DNA from: Comamonas sp. NLF-1-9
GTDB lineage: Bacteria; Pseudomonadota; Gammaproteobacteria; Burkholderiales; Burkholderiaceae_C
Direction: 5' to 3'
Length of the DNA: 64,000 nt
Assembly (NCBI RefSeq): GCF_019195435.1
Contig: NZ_CP078069.1
Location: 1,116,001-1,180,000 of the forward strand
The notes under the pieces were generated by a model, which saw only the letters and a program-made list of their open reading frames with translations, did not search any database and had not been told where the DNA came from. This document shows, piece after piece, positions 34,276 through 44,511 of this stretch; position 1 is the stretch's first letter; the number at the start of each line of letters is the position of its first letter. The translations under genes and the position numbers were made by a program.

Positions 34276-35256
34276 TCATCCGGGCCGCTGCGCTTCGGAG
34301 TGCAGCGGGGGCGGGGGCGAGGCGTCGAGGGCCGGCAAACTGCGCAGCGCCCGGGCGTCGTGTGCGGGAATGAAGCGGATGTCCGGGCAAGCGCGATGCA
34401 GCGCCGCAAGCCGATGCACGAGCCGGCGCAGCTCTGTGGGCGCGTAATCGGCCAACAAGCGGCTGAGCCAGGGCTTGGGTACGTCGCGCTCAAGCCCTTC
34501 CATCTGCCAGACGATGTCTCCGATGAATGCCAGGCGCTGGCCGTCGGACAGCGTGACGAATGCGATGATCGAGCCCGGCGTGTGCCCGGCCGCAGGCACC
34601 AGCACCACGCAACCGTCGCCCCATACGTCGTGGCTGGCTTCAAACCCCATGTAGGGCGGACCGTTGAACGCATAAATGCACAGCGGCCGCGGCGCAAGCA
34701 TGCGGGCCACGCGCGTCGAGCGATGGCCGCTGGCAATGAAACGACGCTCCGTCTCGTTCATCAGCACCGGCACGCCAGCAAAATCCTCGCTCCCGCTGAT
34801 ATGGTCCCAGTGCGCATGGGTCGGCAAGATCGCGCGCAGTCGAGCGCGGTCGTAACCGCTGCGCGCCAGTTGCTGCGCAGCCGGAACGCCTGCATGCACC
34901 ACCATGGATCGGCGCTGCAGCCACAACAATTGCCGCGCGTGTGCCTGCCATCGCTCACCTATGCCTGCATCCAGCAACAGGTCGCCTGCCGGATGGCGCA
35001 GCAGCACGGCACACAGCGCAAATTGCCGAAGCTCGTTGCGCGAGCCGCCCACAAATGCATGCGAGGCACGCGCCTCGATCGCGCCGGTCCATATCGCTGC
35101 CACCGAGACGCCGGATGCAGGCTCGGTCACGGCAGGGTAAAAGTCGTACGCTGGCAGAGCCGGCTGCAGGTCGCCTTCGGGCCCGCGCTGGGCCGAGGCC
35201 ATCAGCAGTGCATCGAAGCTGGCAAAGACCGGGCTGCAAGAGATCGGAATGTCCAT
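34276..35256 (-). CDS. MBL-fold metallo-hydrolase
   Basis: This is a metallo-beta-lactamase-fold enzyme of 326 residues. The metal motif THAHWDH gives His147, His149, Asp151 and His152; the later ligands are in AAGHTPGSIIAF and IGDIVWQ. This resembles lactonase or glyoxalase-II-like groups of the family, but the substrate is unknown. It is divergent from a Crp-type regulator 95 bases away, which may control it. Confidence 0.85.
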   Translation of the reverse strand: MDIPISCSPVFASFDALLMASAQRGPEGDLQPALPAYDFYPAVTEPASGVSVAAIWTGAIEARASHAFVGGSRNELRQFALCAVLLRHPAGDLLLDAGIGERWQAHARQLLWLQRRSMVVHAGVPAAQQLARSGYDRARLRAILPTHAHWDHISGSEDFAGVPVLMNETERRFIASGHRSTRVARMLAPRPLCIYAFNGPPYMGFEASHDVWGDGCVVLVPAAGHTPGSIIAFVTLSDGQRLAFIGDIVWQMEGLERDVPKPWLSRLLADYAPTELRRLVHRLAALHRACPDIRFIPAHDARALRSLPALDASPPPPLHSEAQRPG

Positions 35257-35351
35257 CGTGCCCCTTCGTCATCGGCATGCAAATCGCGGCCACACTGTAG
35301 AACCGCGCTGCCCTGGCGTCCTTATCTCTTGCTAAGACACCCTGCCCCACC

Positions 35352-35930
35352 ATGAAGCTGATCGACGCATTCCAGCCGCAAGGGGCGGCGCCGCTCCCGG
35401 AGGTCGAGCGGCTGCAATCCGAGGTACGGCCGAGCGCCCACGCGCGCCGCGAGGCGATTTTTCGGCTTGGAGACATGCCGGCCGATCTTTTTTTCGTCCG
35501 CGAAGGCCTGGTCAAACTCGAATACGCCACGGCAAGCGGACAGGCACGGGTGCGCGACTTCGTGGAAGAAGGGCGAGTGTTTGCGGCGCTGGAGTCGTTG
35601 CAGGAGCCGCCGGCGCCGGTCACCTACACGGCTGTCGCGCTTGAACCCACGGTGCTTGAGCGCGTACCCCTCGCCGTCCTGATGCAGCTTGGGCAGCAAC
35701 ACCCGGCCTGGGCCTATCGCCTCTCGCTGCTGCTGTTGGAGACGGCGCGCAACCGCGCCGCACACGAGCAGCGCCTCCTCACCTTGCCAGCGCTGGAGCG
35801 CTACGCTGCCGTGCTCGCGCAACGTCCCTGGCTCGAAACGCGGGTGCGGCAATACGAGCTCGCAGCCTATATCGGACTGACACCGGTATCGCTTTCTCGT
35901 CTGCGTTCGCGTGCCTGCGCCAGCAGCTAA
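35352..35930 (+). CDS. Crp/Fnr-family transcriptional regulator
   Basis: An N-terminal cyclic-nucleotide-binding fold (RREAIFRLGDMPADLFFVREG, then VRDFVEEGRVFAALESLQ) and a C-terminal helix-turn-helix (ELAAYIGLTPVSLSRLRSR) make up 192 residues. The usual cAMP-binding RS pair and Fnr cysteines are not evident, so the signal is unknown. The stop codon abuts a palindromic mobile-looking repeat, which may have reset the C-terminus after the recognition helix. Confidence 0.85.
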   Translation: MKLIDAFQPQGAAPLPEVERLQSEVRPSAHARREAIFRLGDMPADLFFVREGLVKLEYATASGQARVRDFVEEGRVFAALESLQEPPAPVTYTAVALEPTVLERVPLAVLMQLGQQHPAWAYRLSLLLLETARNRAAHEQRLLTLPALERYAAVLAQRPWLETRVRQYELAAYIGLTPVSLSRLRSRACASS

Positions 35931-36093
35931 GGCGACGCTGAACAAGCCCCCGTGATGGCGCGCGCCCAGCATGGGGATGGGCTGCAAGGCGCAAACCGCA
36001 GCAATAGCCAAAGCTATTGCGAGGATTTGCAAGGCCGGAGAACCGCCCCAGACTGGGATGCGCGACGCGCGAGGGGCTTGTTCAGCGTTGCCC
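35931..36093. repeat. 163-bp imperfect palindromic element (MITE-like)
   Basis: The ends GACGCTGAACAAGCCCC (from 35934) and GGGGCTTGTTCAGCGT (to 36088) are near-perfect inverted repeats. Inner parts also pair: CCCAGCATGGGGATGGG with its counterpart near the other end, and the centre GCAATAGCCAAAGCTATTGC is itself a hairpin. No open frame is kept, so this looks like a non-autonomous element or a repeat-derived hairpin between the Crp gene and tex. Confidence 0.75.
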
Positions 36094-36186
36094 TAACTTC
36101 GCCTGGTCTGGCGGGCCGGCGTCCGCAGCGCTGCGTGGCACACTTGGCCGCCTTTGTGTCCTTCAAAGTTGCCTTTCTTGTCCCAC

Positions 36187-38643
36187 ATGTCCCTCATCCT
36201 GCGCCAGATCGCAAGCGAAATCCACGCCTCTGAATCCCAGGTCAAGGCCGCCGTCGAACTGCTCGATGGCGGCGCCACCGTTCCCTTCATCGCCCGCTAC
36301 CGCAAGGAAGCGACCGGCGGCCTGGACGATGCCCAGTTGCGCGAGCTGCAAACGCGCCTGTCCTACCTGCGCGAGCTCCAGGACAGGCGTGCGGCCGTCC
36401 TCAAAAGCATCGATGAGCAAGGCAAGCTCACTGCAGAGCTGCGCGCCGCGATCGAAACCGCGCCGACCAAGCAGGAGCTGGAAGACCTCTACCTGCCCTA
36501 CAAACCCAAGCGCCGCACCAAGGGGCAGATCGCGCGGGAGTTCGGCATGGAACCGCTGGCCGACGCCTTGTTTGCCGACCCTGGCCTTGACCCGCAAACC
36601 GCCGCCCAGCCCTACGTGAAGGCGGAAAAAGGCGAAGGCGGCGAAGACTTCACCAGCGTGCAGGCGGTGCTCGACGGCGTGCGCGATATCCTGAGCGAAC
36701 GCTGGGCCGAAGACGCCGCGCTGGTGCAGAACCTGCGTGAATGGCTCTGGGCCGAAGGCCTGCTGCAAAGCAAGCTCGTCGCAGGCAAGAACGAAGCCGA
36801 CCCCGAGGTAGCCAAGTTCCGCGACTACTTCGACTACGACGAACCCATTGCGCGCGTGCCCAGCCACCGGGCGCTGGCAGTGTTTCGCGGGCGCCAGCTT
36901 GAGATTCTGGATGCCAGGCTGGTGCTGCCCGAGGCCTTGTCTCCCTCCCCCTCTGGGCGAAGGCCGGGGTGGGGGCCTGCGAAGGTAGCTGCCTCAGCCG
37001 GCCAGCCTCCATTCCCGCCTTCTCCCAGCGGGGGAAGGAGCAACAGCCCCAGCCTGGCCGAGGGCCGCATTGCCCTGCACCTGGGCTGGAGCCACCAGGG
37101 CCGCCCGGCCGACGAGCTGCTGCGCAAATGCGTCGCCTGGACCTGGCGCGTCAAGCTCAGCCTGTCGCTGGAGCGCGACCTGTTCGCCCGCCTGCGGGAA
37201 GGCGCAGAGGCCGTGGCGATCAAGGTCTTTGCCGACAATCTGCGCGACCTGCTGCTGGCCGCACCCGCCGGGCAGAAGGTGGTGATGGGGCTGGACCCCG
37301 GCATCCGCACCGGCGTGAAGGTGGCAGTAGTGGACGCCACCGGCAAGCTGCTGGAGACCGCCACCATTTACCCGCACGAGCCCCGGCGCGACTGGGACGG
37401 GAGTCTGGCCACCCTCGGGCGCCTGGTGCAAAAGCACGGCGTAGAGCTGATTGCCATCGGCAATGGCACCGCCAGTCGCGAGACGGACAAGCTGGCTGGC
37501 GAACTCATGAAATTAATACAAAAATCGGCTCAAACGCAGGCGGGACAAGCGCCAGCAGCTATCCAAAAAGTAGTGGTCAGCGAAGCCGGTGCCTCGGTCT
37601 ATTCGGCCAGCGAATACGCTTCGCAGGAGCTGCCCGACGTGGACGTGAGCCTGCGCGGCGCTGCCAGCATCGCGCGCCGCCTGCAAGACCCCCTGGCCGA
37701 GCTGGTGAAGATAGACCCCAAGAGCATAGGCGTGGGCCAGTACCAGCACGACGTGAACCAGAGCCAGCTTGCGCACACCCTGGGCGCGGTGGTGGAAGAC
37801 TGCGTGAACGGCGTGGGCGTGGACTTGAACACCGCCAGCGCCCCACTGCTGGCGCGCGTCTCTGGCCTGACGCAGACCACCGCCAAAGCCATCGTGCGCT
37901 GGCGCGAGCAGCACGGCGCTTTTGCCAACCGCCAGCAACTGCTCAAGGTCACCGGCCTGGGGCCCAAAACCTTCGAGCAATCCGCCGGCTTTCTGCGCAT
38001 ACGTGGCGGCGACAACCCGCTGGACGTGACCGGCGTGCACCCGGAGACCTATCCGGTCATCGAACAAATCATCGCCCAGACCGGCAAACCCATAGACCAG
38101 CTCATGGGCCGCTCCGAAGTGCTCAAGAGCCTGAAGTCCGAGCAGTTCACCACGCCCCAGTTTGGTGCCATCACCGTCGGTGACATCCTGCAGGAGCTGG
38201 AAAAGCCAGGCCGCGACCCACGCCCCGACTTTGCCGTGGCCCGCTTCAACGAGGGCGTGGAGGACATTGCCGACCTCAAGGAAGGCATGGTGCTTGAAGG
38301 CACGGTGAGCAACGTCGCCGCCTTTGGCGCCTTTGTCGATCTGGGCGTGCACCAGGACGGTCTGGTACATGTGAGTCAGCTGGCCCACCGCTTCGTGCAG
38401 GACGCGCGCGAAGTCGTCAAGACCGGCCAGATCGTGAAGGTAAAGGTGCTGGAAGTGGACGCAGCGCGCAAACGCATCAGCCTGACGATGAAGCTGGACG
38501 CAGCCCCCGCGCGGCGCGACGCCCCGCGTGAAAACCGCTACGAAGCCGCAGGGCGCGGCCAGCAGCGCGGGCGAGCGCAGGAGGCGCAGGCGCCTTCGGC
38601 CATGGCCGCGGCCTTCGCCAAGCTGCGCCAGGGCGGGCGCTAG
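36187..38643 (+). CDS. tex: Tex family RNA-binding transcription accessory protein
   Basis: Tex is a conserved cytoplasmic nucleic-acid-binding protein. Domains in order are the N-terminal helical Tex_N (DGGATVPFIARYRKEATGG), the YqgF/RNase H-like domain (GLDPGIRTGVKVAVVD), helix-hairpin-helix (VDLNTASAPLLARVSGL, KVTGLGPKTFEQSAGFLRI) and a C-terminal S1 domain (VLEGTVSNVAAFGAFVDLG). At 818 residues it is longer than the usual 770-780. Two in-frame inserts account for the excess: a Pro/Ser/Gly stretch at about residues 252-286 and a Gln-rich stretch at about 441-461, each encoded by a repeat also found elsewhere. The start at 36187 gives the family N-terminus. Confidence 0.95.
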   Translation: MSLILRQIASEIHASESQVKAAVELLDGGATVPFIARYRKEATGGLDDAQLRELQTRLSYLRELQDRRAAVLKSIDEQGKLTAELRAAIETAPTKQELEDLYLPYKPKRRTKGQIAREFGMEPLADALFADPGLDPQTAAQPYVKAEKGEGGEDFTSVQAVLDGVRDILSERWAEDAALVQNLREWLWAEGLLQSKLVAGKNEADPEVAKFRDYFDYDEPIARVPSHRALAVFRGRQLEILDARLVLPEALSPSPSGRRPGWGPAKVAASAGQPPFPPSPSGGRSNSPSLAEGRIALHLGWSHQGRPADELLRKCVAWTWRVKLSLSLERDLFARLREGAEAVAIKVFADNLRDLLLAAPAGQKVVMGLDPGIRTGVKVAVVDATGKLLETATIYPHEPRRDWDGSLATLGRLVQKHGVELIAIGNGTASRETDKLAGELMKLIQKSAQTQAGQAPAAIQKVVVSEAGASVYSASEYASQELPDVDVSLRGAASIARRLQDPLAELVKIDPKSIGVGQYQHDVNQSQLAHTLGAVVEDCVNGVGVDLNTASAPLLARVSGLTQTTAKAIVRWREQHGAFANRQQLLKVTGLGPKTFEQSAGFLRIRGGDNPLDVTGVHPETYPVIEQIIAQTGKPIDQLMGRSEVLKSLKSEQFTTPQFGAITVGDILQELEKPGRDPRPDFAVARFNEGVEDIADLKEGMVLEGTVSNVAAFGAFVDLGVHQDGLVHVSQLAHRFVQDAREVVKTGQIVKVKVLEVDAARKRISLTMKLDAAPARRDAPRENRYEAAGRGQQRGRAQEAQAPSAMAAAFAKLRQGGR
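36940..37043 (+). repeat. GC-rich palindromic repeat inserted in frame in tex
   Basis: The element begins CTCCCTCCCCCTCTGGGCGA and ends with TCTCCCAGCGGGGGAAGGAG. Both arms match the arms of the repeat in mfd (14571-14736). It encodes low-complexity residues about 252-286 without breaking the frame. Confidence 0.75.
37509..37571 (-). repeat. Dispersed ATAGCTGC/GCGCTTG repeat, copy B, in frame inside tex
   Basis: Read on the minus strand it gives GATAGCTGCTGGCGCTTG followed by GCGTTTGAGCCGATTTTT, matching copy A (13399) and copy C (25470). It is AT-rich next to its neighbours and encodes the Tex insert KLIQKSAQTQAGQAPAAIQK between the conserved ETDKLAGEL and VVVSEAGASVYSASE. Confidence 0.7.
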
Positions 38644-40256
38644 TCGCCGCGCGTGCGCTGCACCGTCAGTGGCGCCATGATCGCCTGCCCCGGGGCGCTG
38701 CAGCCGTTGTCGCAGCACTTGCCCGGTTCGCGGTTTTGCGTGATCGGGCGATTCGGGTCGTGCAGCACGCCGCGCTCCAGCAGGCGCTCCACCAGCTCCA
38801 CCTTGCTGCCCACCGGGTAGTTGCGCCAGATCTCCTGCTTCATCGCGGCGGGCGAGCCGCCGCCGTGCAGACTGATGAGCGAATACCAGCCGCCCTGGTA
38901 GGAGGCGGTGAGGTCCTCGATCAGACGCGCGGCCTCGATGCGCTTGTCGTAGGGCACGGACGGGTTGGCGCGCAGCACCTCGGAGAGGCTCGCGCTGGTG
39001 GCCGGGTTGTGATCTTCGTCCGGCCCTGGCAGCGCCACGATCAAGCCGCCCGAGACCTCGTGCGCCAGGCGGTGCATGTCGTAGATCTGCGTGGCCAGCA
39101 GCAGCTTGCCGATGTTGGCGAAAACCGGCTCGGGCATAAAGGTTTTGCTGTATTTGTCCGGCGCGGCGTAGACGCTCGCAGCGACGCCGCAGGCATAAAA
39201 GCCTTCGACGATCTTGATCAGTTCCACCATGGGTTCGCGCAGACTGCTCACCTTGCCCGGGTCGTCAAAACCGTTGGCCTCGCACATCAGCGCGCCCGCG
39301 CCGATCAAGAGGTCGCCAAAGCCCGCGCGCGCCGCGATGCAGCTGTGGCGGTGGTGCGTGGCGTAGCTGTAGGTAAGGATGTGGCTGTGCTCCCAGTCGC
39401 CGGCGTAGAACACCCGCTCCCAGGGCACGAAGACTTCCTCGAACAGCACCACGGCGGTGGACTGGCCGTATTTGCGCGAGAACAGCGCCGCGCCGTGCTC
39501 CAGCTTCTCGCCCGGGCGCCCGGCCACGCGCGAGACGATGGTGACACCGGGCGCATCCACCGCCACCGCGCAGCACACGGCAAAGGCCGCGTCCTGCGGG
39601 CCCATGTTGCGGCTGGGCATGACCAGCAGCTCGTGCATGTAGGGCGCGCCGGTCACGATGGCCTTGGCACCACTGATCCAGATGCCCTTGCCGTCTTGGC
39701 GCACCACGTGCACATAGGCGTCCTGCACCGGCTGTTCATGCGGTTTTCTGGTGCGGTCGCCCTTGGCATCGGTCATGGCGATGCCGATGGCCAGGTCATG
39801 GTCCTGGGCATGCGCAAGGTAGGCGCGAAAGCGGTCACCGGCCTCGCGCGTGCCGCTGGCGTCGTCGATCGCGCCGGTGGCTTGCGCCAGGCCGTTGAGC
39901 GCGTCGTGCGCCAGATAGCGCTGGGCGCAGCCGGTTTCCTGGCACAGCACGCGCACGGCTTCGAGCTTGTTGAGCAAATCGCCCGCCGCCTCGTTCACGT
40001 GCAGCATGCGCGGCACCACCTTGGCGCGACTGGTCTGGTTGGCCAGGGCAATCGGCGCCAGTTCCTCGCGCAGCGCGAAGTCGTAGGTGTAGGCCAGCGC
40101 GTTCACGCCGGGCGCAAGCTCGGGCGCGTCCACTACCGAGTCGATCTGCCGCCCGTCGACGAAGACGCGCGGCTTCAGGCGCCGCAGCGATTCGCGGTAG
40201 GCCTCGCCGCTCATCAGCGGGACGCGGGGCAAGACGCAGCGGTCGGGTTCGGTCAT
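38640..40256 (-). CDS. HpaB-family flavoprotein (4-hydroxyphenylacetate 3-hydroxylase / 4-hydroxybutyryl-CoA dehydratase fold)
   Basis: This is a 538-residue protein of the HpaB superfamily: N-terminal domain with MSGEAYRESLRRLKPRVFVDG and AMTDAKGDRTRKPHEQ, C-terminal domain with HRHSCIAARAGFGDLLIGA and GGLIVALPGPDED. It resembles clostridial 4-hydroxybutyryl-CoA dehydratase in layout, but of the iron-sulfur ligands of that enzyme only the first Cys and the His are matched; the positions of the other two Cys are Tyr and Ala here. A flavin-only monooxygenase or related reaction is therefore more likely. It is convergent with tex (4-base overlap) and divergent from a TetR gene whose operator lies in its promoter. 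Confidence 0.83.
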   Translation of the reverse strand: MTEPDRCVLPRVPLMSGEAYRESLRRLKPRVFVDGRQIDSVVDAPELAPGVNALAYTYDFALREELAPIALANQTSRAKVVPRMLHVNEAAGDLLNKLEAVRVLCQETGCAQRYLAHDALNGLAQATGAIDDASGTREAGDRFRAYLAHAQDHDLAIGIAMTDAKGDRTRKPHEQPVQDAYVHVVRQDGKGIWISGAKAIVTGAPYMHELLVMPSRNMGPQDAAFAVCCAVAVDAPGVTIVSRVAGRPGEKLEHGAALFSRKYGQSTAVVLFEEVFVPWERVFYAGDWEHSHILTYSYATHHRHSCIAARAGFGDLLIGAGALMCEANGFDDPGKVSSLREPMVELIKIVEGFYACGVAASVYAAPDKYSKTFMPEPVFANIGKLLLATQIYDMHRLAHEVSGGLIVALPGPDEDHNPATSASLSEVLRANPSVPYDKRIEAARLIEDLTASYQGGWYSLISLHGGGSPAAMKQEIWRNYPVGSKVELVERLLERGVLHDPNRPITQNREPGKCCDNGCSAPGQAIMAPLTVQRTRGD

Positions 40257-40282
40257 GGCGTGGCCTCAATAACGCGGGTGGC

Positions 40283-40306
40283 CATATTTGAACGGTGTTC
40301 AATATG
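40283..40306. promoter_or_regulatory. Palindromic operator between the HpaB-like gene and tetR
   Basis: The 24-bp near-perfect inverted repeat has left arm CATATTTGAAC and right arm GTTCAATATG, differing by one base, around GGT. It lies in the 65-bp divergent promoter region, the normal place for the operator of the adjacent TetR protein. Confidence 0.75.
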
Positions 40307-40321
40307 TTTGTCAATCCTACA

Positions 40322-40993
40322 ATGCCCGCCATGCCGGTCAGCAGAAAGAAAGCCAGCCCCGCCCCGCCCTCGGCCCACGAGCTGCGCGCCGAGCGTCGCC
40401 GCCGCCTGGCGGACGTGCGTCAGGAACTGGTGCTCGATGCGGCGCGCTCGGCCTTCTTCGAGCTCGGCATGGAAAAGACCAGCATCCGCGAGATTGCCCG
40501 GCGCGCCGGCTATACGCCCGGCGCGCTGTACAGCTACTTCCCGAGCAAAGAGCACATCTACGGCGCGCTGCTGGGCGAATCGCTGGAGCGCCTGAACACC
40601 CAGGTGCAACTGGCGCTGCAGACAAGCGAACGCCCCGCCGAGCGCCTGCGCGCGGGCGCCAGCGCCTTTTTCGACTTCTACCGCGTCAACCCGCACGACC
40701 TGGATCTGGGTTTTTACCTGTTCCAGGGCATGGCGCCGCGCGGCCTCACGCCCGAACTCGATGCGCGCCTGAACACCCGCCTGCGCGACGCGCTGCTGCC
40801 CTGCCATGCGGCGCTGCAGGCGCTGGGCCTTGACAACGCACGCGCCACTGCCGAGGTCACTGCATTGTTTGCCCACATCGTCGGGCTGCTGGTGATGAGC
40901 CACACCGGACGCATACGCATGTTCGGCCAGTCCTCGCAGGCGCTGTTCGCCGCCTATCTGGACAGCCTGCTGGAGCGCGCGCGGCGCCCATGA
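40322..40993 (+). CDS. TetR-family transcriptional regulator
   Basis: An N-terminal TetR helix-turn-helix (AFFELGMEKTSIREIARRAG, YTPGALYSYFPSKEHIY) is followed by an all-helical ligand domain; 223 residues from the ATG at 40322. Another ATG at 40331 is possible. No clear ribosome site precedes either, so the message may be short-leadered or leaderless. It probably represses itself and the divergent HpaB-like gene through the palindrome at 40283-40306. Confidence 0.88.
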   Translation: MPAMPVSRKKASPAPPSAHELRAERRRRLADVRQELVLDAARSAFFELGMEKTSIREIARRAGYTPGALYSYFPSKEHIYGALLGESLERLNTQVQLALQTSERPAERLRAGASAFFDFYRVNPHDLDLGFYLFQGMAPRGLTPELDARLNTRLRDALLPCHAALQALGLDNARATAEVTALFAHIVGLLVMSHTGRIRMFGQSSQALFAAYLDSLLERARRP

Positions 40994-41017
40994 AAAAGGG
41001 CCGCATGTCTGCGGCCC
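40993..41017 (-). terminator. Rho-independent terminator after the thiolase gene
   Basis: Read on the minus strand, a 7-bp stem GGGCCGC/GCGGCCC with a 6-base loop is followed by TTTTT. It lies 32 bases beyond the thiolase stop and abuts the tetR stop. Confidence 0.82.
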
Positions 41018-41048
41018 GCTCGCTCCGGGTCGTGCGCCGCCGGCGCCT

Positions 41049-42224
41049 TCAGAGCACCTCGAACACGCCCGCCGCGCCCATGCCGCCGCCTATGCACATG
41101 GTCACGCACACGCGCTTGGCCCCACGGCGCTTGCCTTCGATCAGCGCATGGCCGGTCAGGCGCTGGCCGGTCACGCCGTAGGGGTGGCCCACGGCTATCG
41201 CCCCGCCGTTGACGTTCAGCCGATCGGCCGGAATGCCGAGCTTGTCGCGGCAGTAGATCACCTGCACCGCGAAAGCTTCGTTCAGCTCCCACAGGTCGAT
41301 ATCCTGAACCGCAAGGCCCAGGCGCTTGAGCACCTTGGGCACCGCAAACACCGGGCCTATGCCCATCTCGTCGGGCTCGCAGCCTGCAACTGCAAAACCC
41401 AGAAAGCGCCCCAAGGGTTTCAGGTTCTTGCGACTGGCGTAGTCTTCGCTCACCACCACGCAGGCGCCCGCGCCATCCGAGAACTGGCTCGCGTTGCCCG
41501 CCGCCACCAGGCCGCCGGGCAGCGCCGGCTTGATGCCGCTGATGGCGGCCACCGTCGTGCCCTCGCGCAGGCCCTCGTCCTTGCTGACGGTGACTTGCTT
41601 CGTGATCAGCCCCAGGGTCTTGTCGGCGATGCCCGCAGTCACGGTGATGGGTGCGATCTCGGCCTCGAACAGGCCCGCGGCCTGCGCGGCGCAGGCCTTT
41701 TGCTGGCTGGCCGCGCCGTACTCGTCCATGGCTTCGCGGCCAATGCCGTAGCGCTTGGCCACCTGCTCGGCGGTCTGCAGCATGCTCCAGTAGATCTCGG
41801 GCTTTTTCTTCTGCAAGGCCGGGTCGAACAACATGTGTGTATTCATCTCCTGCTGCACGCAGGAGATGCTCTCCACGCCGCCGGCCACGTAGACCTCGCC
41901 CTCGCCCGCGATGATGCGCTGGCTGGCCAGCGCAATCGTCTGCAAGCCCGAGGAGCAAAAGCGGTTCACCGTCATGCCGCTGGTGGTCACCGGCAGGTCG
42001 GCCATCAGCGCGATCTGGCGTGCGATGTTCATGCCGGTCGCGCCCTCGGGGTTGGCGCAGCCCATGAGGACGTCTTCGACTTGCCCGCCCTCGATGCCCG
42101 CGCGCTCGACAGCGGCGCGCACCACATGGCCGCCCAGCGTGGCGCCATGCGTCATGTTGAAGGAGCCCTTCCAGCTCTTGGCGAGCGGCGTGCGGGCGGT
42201 AGAAACAATCACTGCGCTGGTCAT
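41049..42224 (-). CDS. Acetyl-CoA C-acyltransferase (thiolase)
   Basis: This is a thiolase for the last step of beta-oxidation. Cys90 in NRFCSSGLQ is the acyl nucleophile; [14 protein letters not shown] carries the catalytic His and [16 protein letters not shown] the second Cys. It has 391 residues, and an AAGGA site precedes the ATG. It follows the multifunctional hydratase/dehydrogenase gene by 31 bases and forms an operon with it, equivalent to FadA after FadB. Confidence 0.95.
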   Translation of the reverse strand: MTSAVIVSTARTPLAKSWKGSFNMTHGATLGGHVVRAAVERAGIEGGQVEDVLMGCANPEGATGMNIARQIALMADLPVTTSGMTVNRFCSSGLQTIALASQRIIAGEGEVYVAGGVESISCVQQEMNTHMLFDPALQKKKPEIYWSMLQTAEQVAKRYGIGREAMDEYGAASQQKACAAQAAGLFEAEIAPITVTAGIADKTLGLITKQVTVSKDEGLREGTTVAAISGIKPALPGGLVAAGNASQFSDGAGACVVVSEDYASRKNLKPLGRFLGFAVAGCEPDEMGIGPVFAVPKVLKRLGLAVQDIDLWELNEAFAVQVIYCRDKLGIPADRLNVNGGAIAVGHPYGVTGQRLTGHALIEGKRRGAKRVCVTMCIGGGMGAAGVFEVL

Positions 42225-42255
42225 GGCGATATTCCTTGTGCTGTCTTTCTCGGGC

Positions 42256-44358
<2,103 letters not shown>

Positions 44359-44511
44359 TGGCAGAGCTCCTTCTTGATTGGCCGCGCAAACGCGGGGCCC
44401 GCGCATGGCACATGCGCCGGCCCGGGCTCAAAGAGTGTAGGAGCTTTGCCGCGGCCTGCTCTGCGCGGCTGTCACGGGTGGGACGCGGCAGCGGCGCACC
44501 CGTGTGCCGCT

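Noticed and set aside
38640..40256. Naming the gene abfD (4-hydroxybutyryl-CoA dehydratase)
   Set aside because: Two of the four Fe-S ligand positions are replaced by Tyr and Ala, so the dehydratase chemistry is not supported.
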